A stretch of 64,000 bases of DNA from Palaeococcus ferrophilus DSM 13482 (lineage in GTDB: Archaea; Methanobacteriota_B; Thermococci; Thermococcales; Thermococcaceae): positions 1-64,000 of the forward strand of contig NZ_LANF01000009.1 in the NCBI RefSeq assembly GCF_000966265.1, given 5' to 3'. A model generated the notes under the pieces. It had not been told where the DNA came from. It did no database searches and worked only from the letters and a program-made list of their open reading frames with translations. This document shows, piece by piece, positions 34,174 through 41,543 of the stretch. How positions within the stretch are numbered: position 1 is the first letter of the stretch; each line of letters opens with the position of its first letter. The translations under genes were made by a program, and so were the position numbers.

Positions 34174-35148
34174 TCATCTTTCCCCGACGGACCTTATCAA
34201 CCTTTCGAGGTATGCGTTCTCACTTATCACTTCCGCACCCCTGTTCCTAACCCTTCCAAGCTCCACCCTCGCCCTTATCCCGTGCTCCCTGAGGAAGTCG
34301 TTGAGCTTTGCCGAGATCGCCGGATAGAGCTCCCTATCAATGAGCCCGTAAACCGTAGGCCCCCATGAACTCTGCCCTGCGCCATGGGTCTTTTCGCGGA
34401 GGAAGTCCACTACAAGCTTCACGTCCTCCCTGAACTCGCCCCCCTGGGTGCTCTCAAAGTGCCTCCCAACGAGCCTCTGGATTTCGGAGAGGTGTCCCCC
34501 AAAGGCCTCTATGTCCCTCTCCCTGAGCGCTGGAAGGAGTCCAAGGAGGATTCTGTGGCTTATCTCCCTCGCGGCCTCGATGTTCCCGAGTGTCCCCTCC
34601 ATGACGGGCTTTTCCTCCTCCTCGTCAAACCCCGGCTCCACCTCGGGCGTGACGAGTATGAACGCCCAATCCTCCGGAAACTCCTCCCTAAAGATGAGCG
34701 GGGGGATTCCACCCCTGACGCCGCCGTCGAGCACAAAACCGCCGAATTTGAACGCGTATATCCCGGTTCCCGAGTTTTTGCCCCTCCCGAGGAGGGAAGC
34801 CAGCTCTTCAACGTTCGTGTTTACCCCATTGAGCCTTGCTATGCCGAGTGCCAGGCCGAGGGAGAGCTGGGTGGTGGAACCGAGCCCCACGTGACGCGGT
34901 ATGGCCCTCTCGACCTCAACCAAATAGTTGAACCCCGTTCCAAAGCGCTCGTTCATCCTCTTGATCACGCTCTTTATGGTCTCAACGTCCTCGCCTTCCG
35001 CCTTAACCACGAGCGAATCATGAGGAAAGAGCTTTATCCTGTAGCCGTCCTCAAGGGCAACGCCGAGGGAGCCAAAGCGCCTTCCGAGGGAACCGGAAGG
35101 GTCTATAAGGCCCAGGTGAAGCCTTCTTGGTGTCTCGATTATCATCAT
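34174..35148 (-). CDS. Beta-ribofuranosylaminobenzene 5'-phosphate synthase family protein
   Basis: A 324-residue GHMP-superfamily protein: PRRLHLGLIDPSGSLGRRFG, IPRHVGLGSTTQLSLGLALG, SGTGIYAFKFGGFVLDGGVR and AGQSSWGPTVYGL. Family enzymes join 4-aminobenzoate or 4-hydroxybenzoate to PRPP with loss of CO2 or pyrophosphate in methanopterin-type cofactor synthesis. In a Thermococcales context it may serve a modified folate. The stop overlaps the alternative start of the MNT gene. Confidence 0.88.
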   Translation of the reverse strand: MMIIETPRRLHLGLIDPSGSLGRRFGSLGVALEDGYRIKLFPHDSLVVKAEGEDVETIKSVIKRMNERFGTGFNYLVEVERAIPRHVGLGSTTQLSLGLALGIARLNGVNTNVEELASLLGRGKNSGTGIYAFKFGGFVLDGGVRGGIPPLIFREEFPEDWAFILVTPEVEPGFDEEEEKPVMEGTLGNIEAAREISHRILLGLLPALRERDIEAFGGHLSEIQRLVGRHFESTQGGEFREDVKLVVDFLREKTHGAGQSSWGPTVYGLIDRELYPAISAKLNDFLREHGIRARVELGRVRNRGAEVISENAYLERLIRSVGER

Positions 35149-35170
35149 CCCTCACCACCGGTAGAACGAC

Positions 35171-35186
35171 CGAAAACTTTATAAAT
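35171..35186 (+). promoter_or_regulatory. BRE/TATA promoter of tRNA-Gly
   Basis: BRE-like CGAAAA (35171-35176) followed by CTTTATAAAT (35177-35186), a near-consensus archaeal promoter. The expected start is about 35208-35212, roughly ten bases ahead of the mature tRNA. Confidence 0.8.
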
Positions 35187-35221
35187 GCTCCCCTTACGTA
35201 GTATCTTACGGCAGGGGCAGT

Positions 35222-35299
35222 GCGGTGGTAGTCTAGCCTGGTCTAGGACAGCGGCCTGCCACGCCGCTGGCCCGGGTTCAAATCCCGGCCACCGCACCA
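35222..35299 (+). tRNA. tRNA-Gly (anticodon GCC), CCA encoded
   Basis: Acceptor arms GCGGTGG (35222-35228) and CCACCGC (35289-35295) pair fully. The anticodon arm is GCGGC-CTGCCAC-GCCGC with anticodon GCC, and the T arm CCGGG-TTCAAAT-CCCGG. Discriminator A (35296) and CCA (35297-35299) are encoded. No intron. Confidence 0.97.
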
Positions 35300-35345
35300 C
35301 AATTCTAAGGTTCCTTTCTCCCAAAGCCGATTTTAACGCTCCAAT

Positions 35346-35672
35346 TCAGTCCCCTCTGCTCTTGAGCGTGCCCCTCTCGAACATGAGCACGTAGGATGGC
35401 TCAAGCGCCTTCGGGCAGTGCTCAACTCCCCTTGGAACGACCGCGAGCTCGCCCTCTTCGAGGTGTATATCGGGGAATCCCTTCAGCTGGATGACTATCC
35501 TGCCCCTGTGCACGTAGAAGAGCTCGTCCTCGTTGGCATGCCTGTGCCAGTGGTACTCACCCTCAAAGAGCGCCATCCTGACCACGTAATCGTTTACCTT
35601 CGCCACCTCCACGGGAGACCAGGGTTCTTCTATCTTCTCCGCGGCCCTTTCAAGAACGACCTTCTCAATCAC
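35346..35672 (-). CDS. Small cupin-domain protein
   Basis: A 108-residue single cupin: GEYHWHRHANEDELFYVHRG carries the metal-binding HxH...E pattern, and VPRGVEHCPKA the second-motif His. GTG 35672 is favoured because GGTGGTT lies four to five bases upstream; an earlier TTG at 35684 is in frame. TATA-like GGGATAAATA at about 35702-35711. Function unknown (isomerase, dioxygenase or binding protein). Confidence 0.83.
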   Translation of the reverse strand: MIEKVVLERAAEKIEEPWSPVEVAKVNDYVVRMALFEGEYHWHRHANEDELFYVHRGRIVIQLKGFPDIHLEEGELAVVPRGVEHCPKALEPSYVLMFERGTLKSRGD

Positions 35673-35719
35673 ACAACCACCCAATGGGAATTCCCGCGGG
35701 GGTATTTATCCCTTCCTGC

Positions 35720-35734
35720 TGGACAAATTATCCA
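35720..35734. promoter_or_regulatory. Near-palindrome TGGACAAATTATCCA, candidate operator
   Basis: On the opposite strand it reads TGGATAATTTGTCCA, differing at one base from the perfect palindrome at 456-470. It lies between the divergent cupin and methylmalonyl-CoA mutase promoters, just upstream of the TATA boxes of both. One regulator for acyl-CoA genes is possible. Confidence 0.5.
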
Positions 35735-35766
35735 ATGCAAAACCCCGCTTTTCCCAATGTAAAAGG

Positions 35767-35776
35767 TTTTTATAGG
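35767..35776 (+). promoter_or_regulatory. TATA box of methylmalonyl-CoA mutase gene
   Basis: TTTTTATAGG preceded by the purine-rich AAAAGG BRE. The expected start near 35800 leaves a very short leader holding GGTGGTG before ATG 35807. Confidence 0.65.
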
Positions 35777-35806
35777 CTTAAAACATATGAGTGAGTGGTG
35801 GTGCGG

Positions 35807-37492
35807 ATGACCTTTGACCCCGAGAAGATAAAGAAGATTAGGGAAGCCGAGAAGGAATGGGAGGAAAAGACCGTTAAGCCCTTCATCGCCAAGAGGCCCG
35901 AGAGAAAGGAGAAGTTCATGACGGATGACGGCTTCGAGGTCAAGCGCGTTTACACCCCTGCCGACCTCGAAGAGTGGGACTACCTTGATAAGCTCGGTTT
36001 TCCGGGCCAGTATCCATTCACGAGGGGCGTTTACGCGACCATGTACCGCGGCAGGTTCTGGACGATGAGGCAGTACGCCGGTTTCGGAACCGCCGAGGAG
36101 AGCAACAGGCGCTACAAGTACCTCCTTGAGCAGGGCCAGACGGGTTTGAGTGTGGCATTTGATCTGCCGACCCAGATAGGCTACGACAGCGACCACCCGA
36201 TGAGCGAGGGAGAGGTCGGTAAGGTCGGCGTTGCCATTGATTCCCTCTGGGATATGAGGATACTCTTCGATGGAATCCCGCTCGACAAGGTTTCCACATC
36301 AATGACCATCAACGCCACGGCCGCCAACCTATTGGCGATGTACATCCTCGTTGCGGAGGAGCAGGGCGTTAAGCCCGAACAGCTCCGTGGAACCGTCCAG
36401 AACGACCTCCTCAAGGAGTACATAGCGAGGGGGACCTACATCTTCCCGCCCAAGCAGAGTATGCGCCTCGCCACGGACGTCATAATGTACTGCGCCGAGA
36501 ACGTCCCCAAGTGGAACCCGATTTCGATAAGCGGCTACCACATCAGGGAAGCTGGAGCGAACGCCGTCCAGGAGGTGGCTTTCACACTCGCCGACGGTAT
36601 AGAGTACGTTAACGCCGTCATAGAGAGGGGTATGGACGTTGACAAGTTCGCTCCAAGATTGAGCTTCTTCTTCAACGCCCACAACAACTTCCTCGAGGAG
36701 ATAGCCAAGTTCAGAGCGGCCAGAAGGCTCTGGGCCTACATAATGAAGGAGAAGTTCAACGCCAAGAACCCGCGCTCAATGCTCCTGCGCTTCCACACCC
36801 AGACCGCTGGCTCAACCCTTACCGCCCAACAGCCCGAGAACAACATAGTTAGGGTTGCTATCCAGGCCCTCGCTGCTGTCCTCGGCGGAACGCAGAGCCT
36901 TCACACCAACTCCTACGACGAGGCCCTCTCACTCCCGACCGAGAAGAGCGTTAGGATCGCCCTCAGGACGCAGCAGATAATCGCCTACGAGAGCGGCGTC
37001 GTCGACACCATAGACCCGCTCGGAGGAAGCTACTACATCGAGTGGCTCACCGACCACATCTACGATGAGGCCCTCAAGTACATCGAGAAGATAGAGAAGA
37101 TGGGCGGCATGATGAAGGCCATCGAGCGCGGCTACATCCAGAAGGAGATAGCGGAGTCAGCCTACAAGTACCAGAGGGAAGTCGAGGAGAAGAAGCGCAT
37201 CATCGTCGGCGTGAATGAGTTTATAGTTGACGAGCCGCTGGATGTGGAGATACTCAAGGTTGATCCGAGCATCAGGGACAGGCAGATTGAGCGCCTTAAG
37301 AAGCTCAGGAGCGAGCGTGATGGTAAGAAGGTCGAGGAGGCCCTCGACAGGCTCAGGAAGGCCGCCGAAACTGAGGATGAAAACCTCGTGCCCTACATCA
37401 TCGAGGCCCACAGGCACCTCGCGACGCTCGGAGAGGTCACCGACGTCCTCCGCGAGGTCTGGGGCGAGTACAGGGCCCCGCTGATATTCTGA
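35807..37492 (+). CDS. mutA: Methylmalonyl-CoA mutase, large (alpha) catalytic chain
   Basis: A 561-residue TIM-barrel mutase chain without the B12 domain, which must be a separate polypeptide outside this window. Conserved words include [61 protein letters not shown] and [19 protein letters not shown]. It interconverts succinyl-CoA and methylmalonyl-CoA. ATG 35807 fits GGTGGTG; GTGs at 35795/35798 overlap that site. An oligo-T terminator follows the stop. Confidence 0.95.
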   Translation: MTFDPEKIKKIREAEKEWEEKTVKPFIAKRPERKEKFMTDDGFEVKRVYTPADLEEWDYLDKLGFPGQYPFTRGVYATMYRGRFWTMRQYAGFGTAEESNRRYKYLLEQGQTGLSVAFDLPTQIGYDSDHPMSEGEVGKVGVAIDSLWDMRILFDGIPLDKVSTSMTINATAANLLAMYILVAEEQGVKPEQLRGTVQNDLLKEYIARGTYIFPPKQSMRLATDVIMYCAENVPKWNPISISGYHIREAGANAVQEVAFTLADGIEYVNAVIERGMDVDKFAPRLSFFFNAHNNFLEEIAKFRAARRLWAYIMKEKFNAKNPRSMLLRFHTQTAGSTLTAQQPENNIVRVAIQALAAVLGGTQSLHTNSYDEALSLPTEKSVRIALRTQQIIAYESGVVDTIDPLGGSYYIEWLTDHIYDEALKYIEKIEKMGGMMKAIERGYIQKEIAESAYKYQREVEEKKRIIVGVNEFIVDEPLDVEILKVDPSIRDRQIERLKKLRSERDGKKVEEALDRLRKAAETEDENLVPYIIEAHRHLATLGEVTDVLREVWGEYRAPLIF

Positions 37493-37503
37493 GCCCTCTA
37501 CCC

Positions 37504-37509
37504 TTTTTT
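37504..37509 (+). terminator. Oligo-T terminator after mutA
   Basis: Six T residues, then G and TTTG, lie 12 bp after the mutA stop. This is the typical archaeal hairpin-independent termination signal. Confidence 0.55.
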
Positions 37510-37553
37510 GTTTGTCAAAGGAAGTTTCCATCAAAACGTTTTTAAATCCGTTT

Positions 37554-37565
37554 AGATTATAATCT
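37554..37565. promoter_or_regulatory. Perfect 12-bp palindrome AGATTATAATCT in ABC promoter
   Basis: It lies just downstream of TATA-like TTTTTAAATC (37540-37549) and 31 bp before the ABC ATPase ATG, so a bound protein would block transcription start. The palindrome itself contains TTATAA, so it could instead be the TATA element. Confidence 0.4.
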
Positions 37566-37595
37566 TCACGAGCAAAGCAGTATTAGGTGCCGTTT

Positions 37596-38528
37596 ATGGA
37601 CGTTATCAGGACGGAAAAGCTCACCAAGTTCTTCGGGAAGAGGAACATAGTCTACAACCTCGATTTGAACGTGCCGGAGGGTGCGGTCTACGGTTTTCTC
37701 GGCCCCAACGGTGCCGGAAAGACCACCACGATAAAGATGCTCACCGCCGCCCTAAGGCCCACCTACGGCGAGATAAGGATTTTCGACATGGAAATGCCCC
37801 GGGAGAGGGTAAAGATAATGAAGAACGTCGGCTACATGCCCGAAACGCCGATAGCCTACGACAACATGACCATTTTCGAGTTCTTAACCTACATGGGGCG
37901 CCTCTCCGGGATGAAGAGGGACGCCTCAAGGGAGAGGGCCAAGGAGCTGATGGCGTACGTGGGCGTCGGGAGGATAGCGCTCAACAAAATGAAGGAGCTC
38001 TCAAGCGGACAGAAGCAGAGGGTCATGTTCGCGATGGCGCTCATGAACGATCCCGAACTGTTAATCCTCGACGAGCCCACCGCCAACCTCGACCCCCTCG
38101 GGAGGATAGAGTTCATCGGCAGAATTCTGGAGCTGGCAAAGGAGGGAAAGACGATTTTCGTGAGCTCCCACATAGTCAGCGAGATAGAGAGGATGTGCAA
38201 CCACGTGGGGATAATCAACCAGGGGCGCATAATAGCCCAGGGAAGGATAAGCGAGCTGACGCAGGTGGAGGAGAACGAGTACGACGTGATAACCTCCGAC
38301 AACGGGAAGGCACTCGCCTACCTCCGCGAGAGGCCCTACGTGAGGGAGGCATGGGAGGAGGACAACGTTCTCAGGGTAATCGTGGAACCGAAGTTCCGCG
38401 ACGAGTTCTTTCTGGCGTTTCCAAAGTACCTGAGCTCCGAGGGGATAAGGCTCAAGCTCTTCAAGCCCCACACGAGCCCCCTCGAGAGGATTCTCATGGA
38501 GAAGTTCAGCCTGGAGGTGGAAGAGTGA
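37596..38528 (+). CDS. ABC-2 type exporter ATPase
   Basis: A 310-residue ATPase: Walker A GPNGAGKTT, Q-loop region VGYMPETP, signature LSSGQKQRVMFAMAL, Walker B LLILDEPTANLD and a switch His in VSSHIV. A C-terminal domain of about 80 residues follows the NBD as in DrrA/CcmA-type exporters. ATG 37596 is six bases after GGTG; GTG 37587 is the alternative. Partner of the next two genes. Confidence 0.92.
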   Translation: MDVIRTEKLTKFFGKRNIVYNLDLNVPEGAVYGFLGPNGAGKTTTIKMLTAALRPTYGEIRIFDMEMPRERVKIMKNVGYMPETPIAYDNMTIFEFLTYMGRLSGMKRDASRERAKELMAYVGVGRIALNKMKELSSGQKQRVMFAMALMNDPELLILDEPTANLDPLGRIEFIGRILELAKEGKTIFVSSHIVSEIERMCNHVGIINQGRIIAQGRISELTQVEENEYDVITSDNGKALAYLRERPYVREAWEEDNVLRVIVEPKFRDEFFLAFPKYLSSEGIRLKLFKPHTSPLERILMEKFSLEVEE

Positions 38529-39313
38529 TAGGCGTCCTCTACTCCAGCGAGGTCTCGCGGATCATCAGGGCGAGGCGCTTCAAGGTTATGCTCGCTGCCA
38601 TGCTCCTCCCAGTGATAGTCTACTTCTTCACCCACGAGGAGATAACGGAGTACGGGGCGAGGGCCCTCGAGCGCTCCTTCCAGATAGTGACCTCGGAGTT
38701 CATGGTGAACTTCTGGCTCAGCGTCATCGGCCAGCTCGTGGCGATAATCCTCATGAGCGACCTCCTCGCGAGCGAGATTGACCGCGGAACCATAAGGCTC
38801 CTCCTCACAAAGCCCATAAGGAAGAGCGAGATCGTATTTGGCAAGTTCCTCGCTGGACTTACGGGCCTGGCAATCCTCTTTGGGGTTCCCTACATGCTCC
38901 TTCAGGTTTACGGGGTTCTGCTCTACAAGGCCGGCCTCGAGGGCTTCACGGCCACGCTCGATGAAACGCTCTATGCCCTCGGTGTCACCCTCCTCCTTCT
39001 CGGGAGCCTGGGTGCGCTCGCGATGCTGCTCTCAATCCTCGTCTCACGCCCCCTCTACGCTTCCCTCTCGGCCTTCGCCCTCGTCTTCGTTGCGCAGTTC
39101 ATCCTTCCCCAGCTGCCCTTTTTTGACAACCCCGAGCGCTTTACGCTAAACTACCAGGTTGGAGTTCTCCTCAAGAGCAGCTTCACCCTCCACGCGGGTC
39201 TCGACGCTTACAAAGGAGAACCGGCAATGTCAGCGCTGTTCTTCGTAGGAGCCATCCTGGCGGCGCTCCTCTTCACCCTGCTGGGGATTTACCGCAAGGA
39301 GTATCCGGAGTGA
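38525..39313 (+). CDS. ABC-2 type exporter permease
   Basis: A 262-residue membrane protein with six hydrophobic segments: ARRFKVMLAAMLLPVIVYFF first, LLASEIDRGTIRLLLTKPIR (the cytosolic ABC-2 signature) and FALVFVAQFILPQLPFF later. GTG 38525 overlaps the ATPase stop (GTGA) and has a perfect GGAGGTGG upstream. The frame continues farther upstream, but only inside the ATPase gene. Confidence 0.9.
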   Translation: MIGVLYSSEVSRIIRARRFKVMLAAMLLPVIVYFFTHEEITEYGARALERSFQIVTSEFMVNFWLSVIGQLVAIILMSDLLASEIDRGTIRLLLTKPIRKSEIVFGKFLAGLTGLAILFGVPYMLLQVYGVLLYKAGLEGFTATLDETLYALGVTLLLLGSLGALAMLLSILVSRPLYASLSAFALVFVAQFILPQLPFFDNPERFTLNYQVGVLLKSSFTLHAGLDAYKGEPAMSALFFVGAILAALLFTLLGIYRKEYPE

Positions 39314-39317
39314 GGTG

Positions 39318-41465
39318 ATGAAGGTGAAGAAATTCCTCACGTTCCTCCTCCTTCTCCTCTTTTCCGCGAGCGTCGTGGCCTACTCCGTTGAGGTCGGGAT
39401 TGACGAGGTGCTCATCGTTGATGGCAGCGTGGTCACCTTCGACGCCTCCCCCTCGGGGAGCCTGATATACCTCCGCGTCGAGGGACCGGAGGGAGTGAAC
39501 TCGAGCGTGCTCGGGTTCGGGGGGAGCCTCTACTTCAACGGGGTCAACTACACCATCGGGCGTTTTGACCCGGCCACAGAAAAGCTCGTGCTCCACCTCG
39601 AGGGGAATTACTCCAATGTGGAGGTCTTGAGGAAGAAGGACTTCTCCGTCGAGGTGGTGGAGGCGTTTGACACGTACACGAAGCTCCGCGTGAGGTGGGA
39701 GGGCTACTACGGCATAAACGACACCCTCCGCGTTTACTCAAACGGCATCCTCCTCAAAGAGCTCTCCGTGAGTATGGGAAGGGGAGATGAGGTAATTTTC
39801 ACCGTGCAGACGCCCCCCTCCCGCTCCCTCGTGCTCTCCCTGGGAGGCATCACAAAGAACGTCCTGATAGAGAAAACCCGCCCTCAGGTGGAGGTGAAGA
39901 GACTCAGCAGGGATGAGAAGCTCCACGCAACCCTCCTAAATCACGGAGATGGGGTGAACGCTACCGTTTCGCTCACCTCCGGCGGTCTGACGCTTGAGAA
40001 GAGGGAGGTGTACCTCCCGAGGGGGGAGGAGGTCGAGGTCGCCTTCGAGAGAAACCCCCTCCAGGGGGCCATCGTGCTCAACTACGGCGCCGTGGCCCAG
40101 GAGAGCTTTTACTTCGAGCCCCCCGTGATTTCCGTCGTCTCCTACTCCCTTGAGGGCGATGCCCTGAGGCTGAGGCTCAAAAACGAAGGCGGCTACTTCC
40201 ACGGCAAGGTCAGCCCCACGAGCAACTCCGTCGTTATCGGCTCTCCCCTATCCGTTGAGCTGACCCTCCGGGAGGGCGAGGAGAGGGAAGTGACGTTTAA
40301 CCTCACCGCGGATGTGAGCTACGTCACGGTTCTCATAAGCTCCCCGGAATTCACGACCAGCGTGCCCCTTAGCCTCGAAAGGGGCCTCCGCGTTGAGTTC
40401 GTCAACGATTACTCGAGGGCCTACCTCGGCGGCTCCGCCGTTTACAGCATTCTGATCACCGGGAAGGGGAGGGTGGAGCTCGGGACTTCGGGACTGCCGG
40501 ACTCTGTGAGCTACGCGTTCTACTACGGCCAGAACGAGGTTAAAACCCTTAACGTTGATGGAAGCGCCCAGCTGACCCTCGTGGTTTCGCTCCCGAGCTT
40601 CCCCTCGGGCTTCCGGGTGGAGGGCATGGTGAGGTTCAACGCCACGGTTAACGGGGAGAACTATCCCCTAACCCTTGAAGTTGCCGGGGCCGGAAGGCTT
40701 CCCGTCTACGGGGACAACTGGCTCGCGAAGAGCAACTTCACGTCGGAGACCCACTACCTCGGCCTTCCCTACCACGTGGTGTGGCGCGACGTAAGTCCCC
40801 CCTACATTTTCGAAAACGCCACGGGGGAGAAGATAGCCCTCCTCTACGGCAGGTACGTCCGCCAGGGGGAGGACCTCAAGCTCCACATCCTCAGCCCCTA
40901 CGGGGAGATACTCCACACATCGGAGGCACCGGCTGGAAGGCCCGACTTCCTGGTGTTCAACGAGAGCGAGTTCATGGCAATGGTTGAAGGGAAGGGTTTC
41001 TTTAACTCCGTGCTCCTGGTGGCGCGCTACATGGATAAACCGGGGAACCTCACGCTCAGCATGAGAAGGAAGCCTTTCGGAGAGGGGCTCGAGGTTATAG
41101 TGCTCAACGCGACAGCCCTCAGGGGGAGGAGCCTCACCATAAGGGCCAGCGGGGAGAACCTGGAGCTGAGGGCGTACCACTTCACGCTCAACAGCGAGAG
41201 GGAGGACTTTGACCCCCTGGGCGACCCGAAGAAAGCGGAGTTCAGCGCGAAGGGAGACACCGTTTCAGGAAGGATAGCCGTGAGGAGCGACGAGGACTTC
41301 GTGGCAATAGTTGTGAGGGGAACCGGCGAGGTGAGGCTCTCCCTTGAAGCGGGCGGCACGGTCATAGGCGCTTCCGAAGTGACTACGCGGTGGGCGTACA
41401 TGGCGGTTTTGGGGCTGGGCTTTCTCCTACTGCTGGCACTGTTCCTTGAGAAGAAGCTCGGCTGA
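39318..41465 (+). CDS. Large exported beta-rich surface protein linked to ABC-2 exporter
   Basis: A 715-residue protein: N-terminal signal (LTFLLLLLFSASVVA), a long beta-rich extracellular part with at least three Ig/CARDB-like segments and many NxS/T sequons, no Cys, and a single C-terminal anchor (MAVLGLGFLLLLALFLEKKL). It starts 4 bp after the permease stop, so it should be made with the exporter and could be its accessory receptor or shield. No catalytic motif seen. GTG 39315 is an alternative start. Confidence 0.8.
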   Translation: MKVKKFLTFLLLLLFSASVVAYSVEVGIDEVLIVDGSVVTFDASPSGSLIYLRVEGPEGVNSSVLGFGGSLYFNGVNYTIGRFDPATEKLVLHLEGNYSNVEVLRKKDFSVEVVEAFDTYTKLRVRWEGYYGINDTLRVYSNGILLKELSVSMGRGDEVIFTVQTPPSRSLVLSLGGITKNVLIEKTRPQVEVKRLSRDEKLHATLLNHGDGVNATVSLTSGGLTLEKREVYLPRGEEVEVAFERNPLQGAIVLNYGAVAQESFYFEPPVISVVSYSLEGDALRLRLKNEGGYFHGKVSPTSNSVVIGSPLSVELTLREGEEREVTFNLTADVSYVTVLISSPEFTTSVPLSLERGLRVEFVNDYSRAYLGGSAVYSILITGKGRVELGTSGLPDSVSYAFYYGQNEVKTLNVDGSAQLTLVVSLPSFPSGFRVEGMVRFNATVNGENYPLTLEVAGAGRLPVYGDNWLAKSNFTSETHYLGLPYHVVWRDVSPPYIFENATGEKIALLYGRYVRQGEDLKLHILSPYGEILHTSEAPAGRPDFLVFNESEFMAMVEGKGFFNSVLLVARYMDKPGNLTLSMRRKPFGEGLEVIVLNATALRGRSLTIRASGENLELRAYHFTLNSEREDFDPLGDPKKAEFSAKGDTVSGRIAVRSDEDFVAIVVRGTGEVRLSLEAGGTVIGASEVTTRWAYMAVLGLGFLLLLALFLEKKLG

Positions 41466-41496
41466 GTGCCCGCTTTTGTACACGTTTTGCGGGCAC
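41466..41496. promoter_or_regulatory. 8-bp perfect inverted repeat before smc
   Basis: GTGCCCGC (41466-41473) and GCGGGCAC (41489-41496) enclose a T-rich 15-nt loop. It begins right after the surface-protein stop and ends two bases before the smc TATA box. It could be a stabilising 3' hairpin of the exporter operon or an operator for smc. Confidence 0.5.
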
Positions 41497-41498
41497 AA

Positions 41499-41508
41499 AT
41501 TATATAAC
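41499..41508 (+). promoter_or_regulatory. TATA box of smc
   Basis: ATTATATAAC preceded by CACAA. The expected start is near 41530, giving a short leader with GGTGTGGAGG before ATG 41544. Confidence 0.65.
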
Positions 41509-41543
41509 GAACGTGTGAGCAACCAACACTTTAGGTGTGGAGG

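Noticed and set aside
38195-38524. Upstream extension of the ABC-2 permease frame
   Set aside because: It lies wholly inside the ATPase gene; GTG 38525 has a perfect ribosome site and gives a normal permease N terminus.
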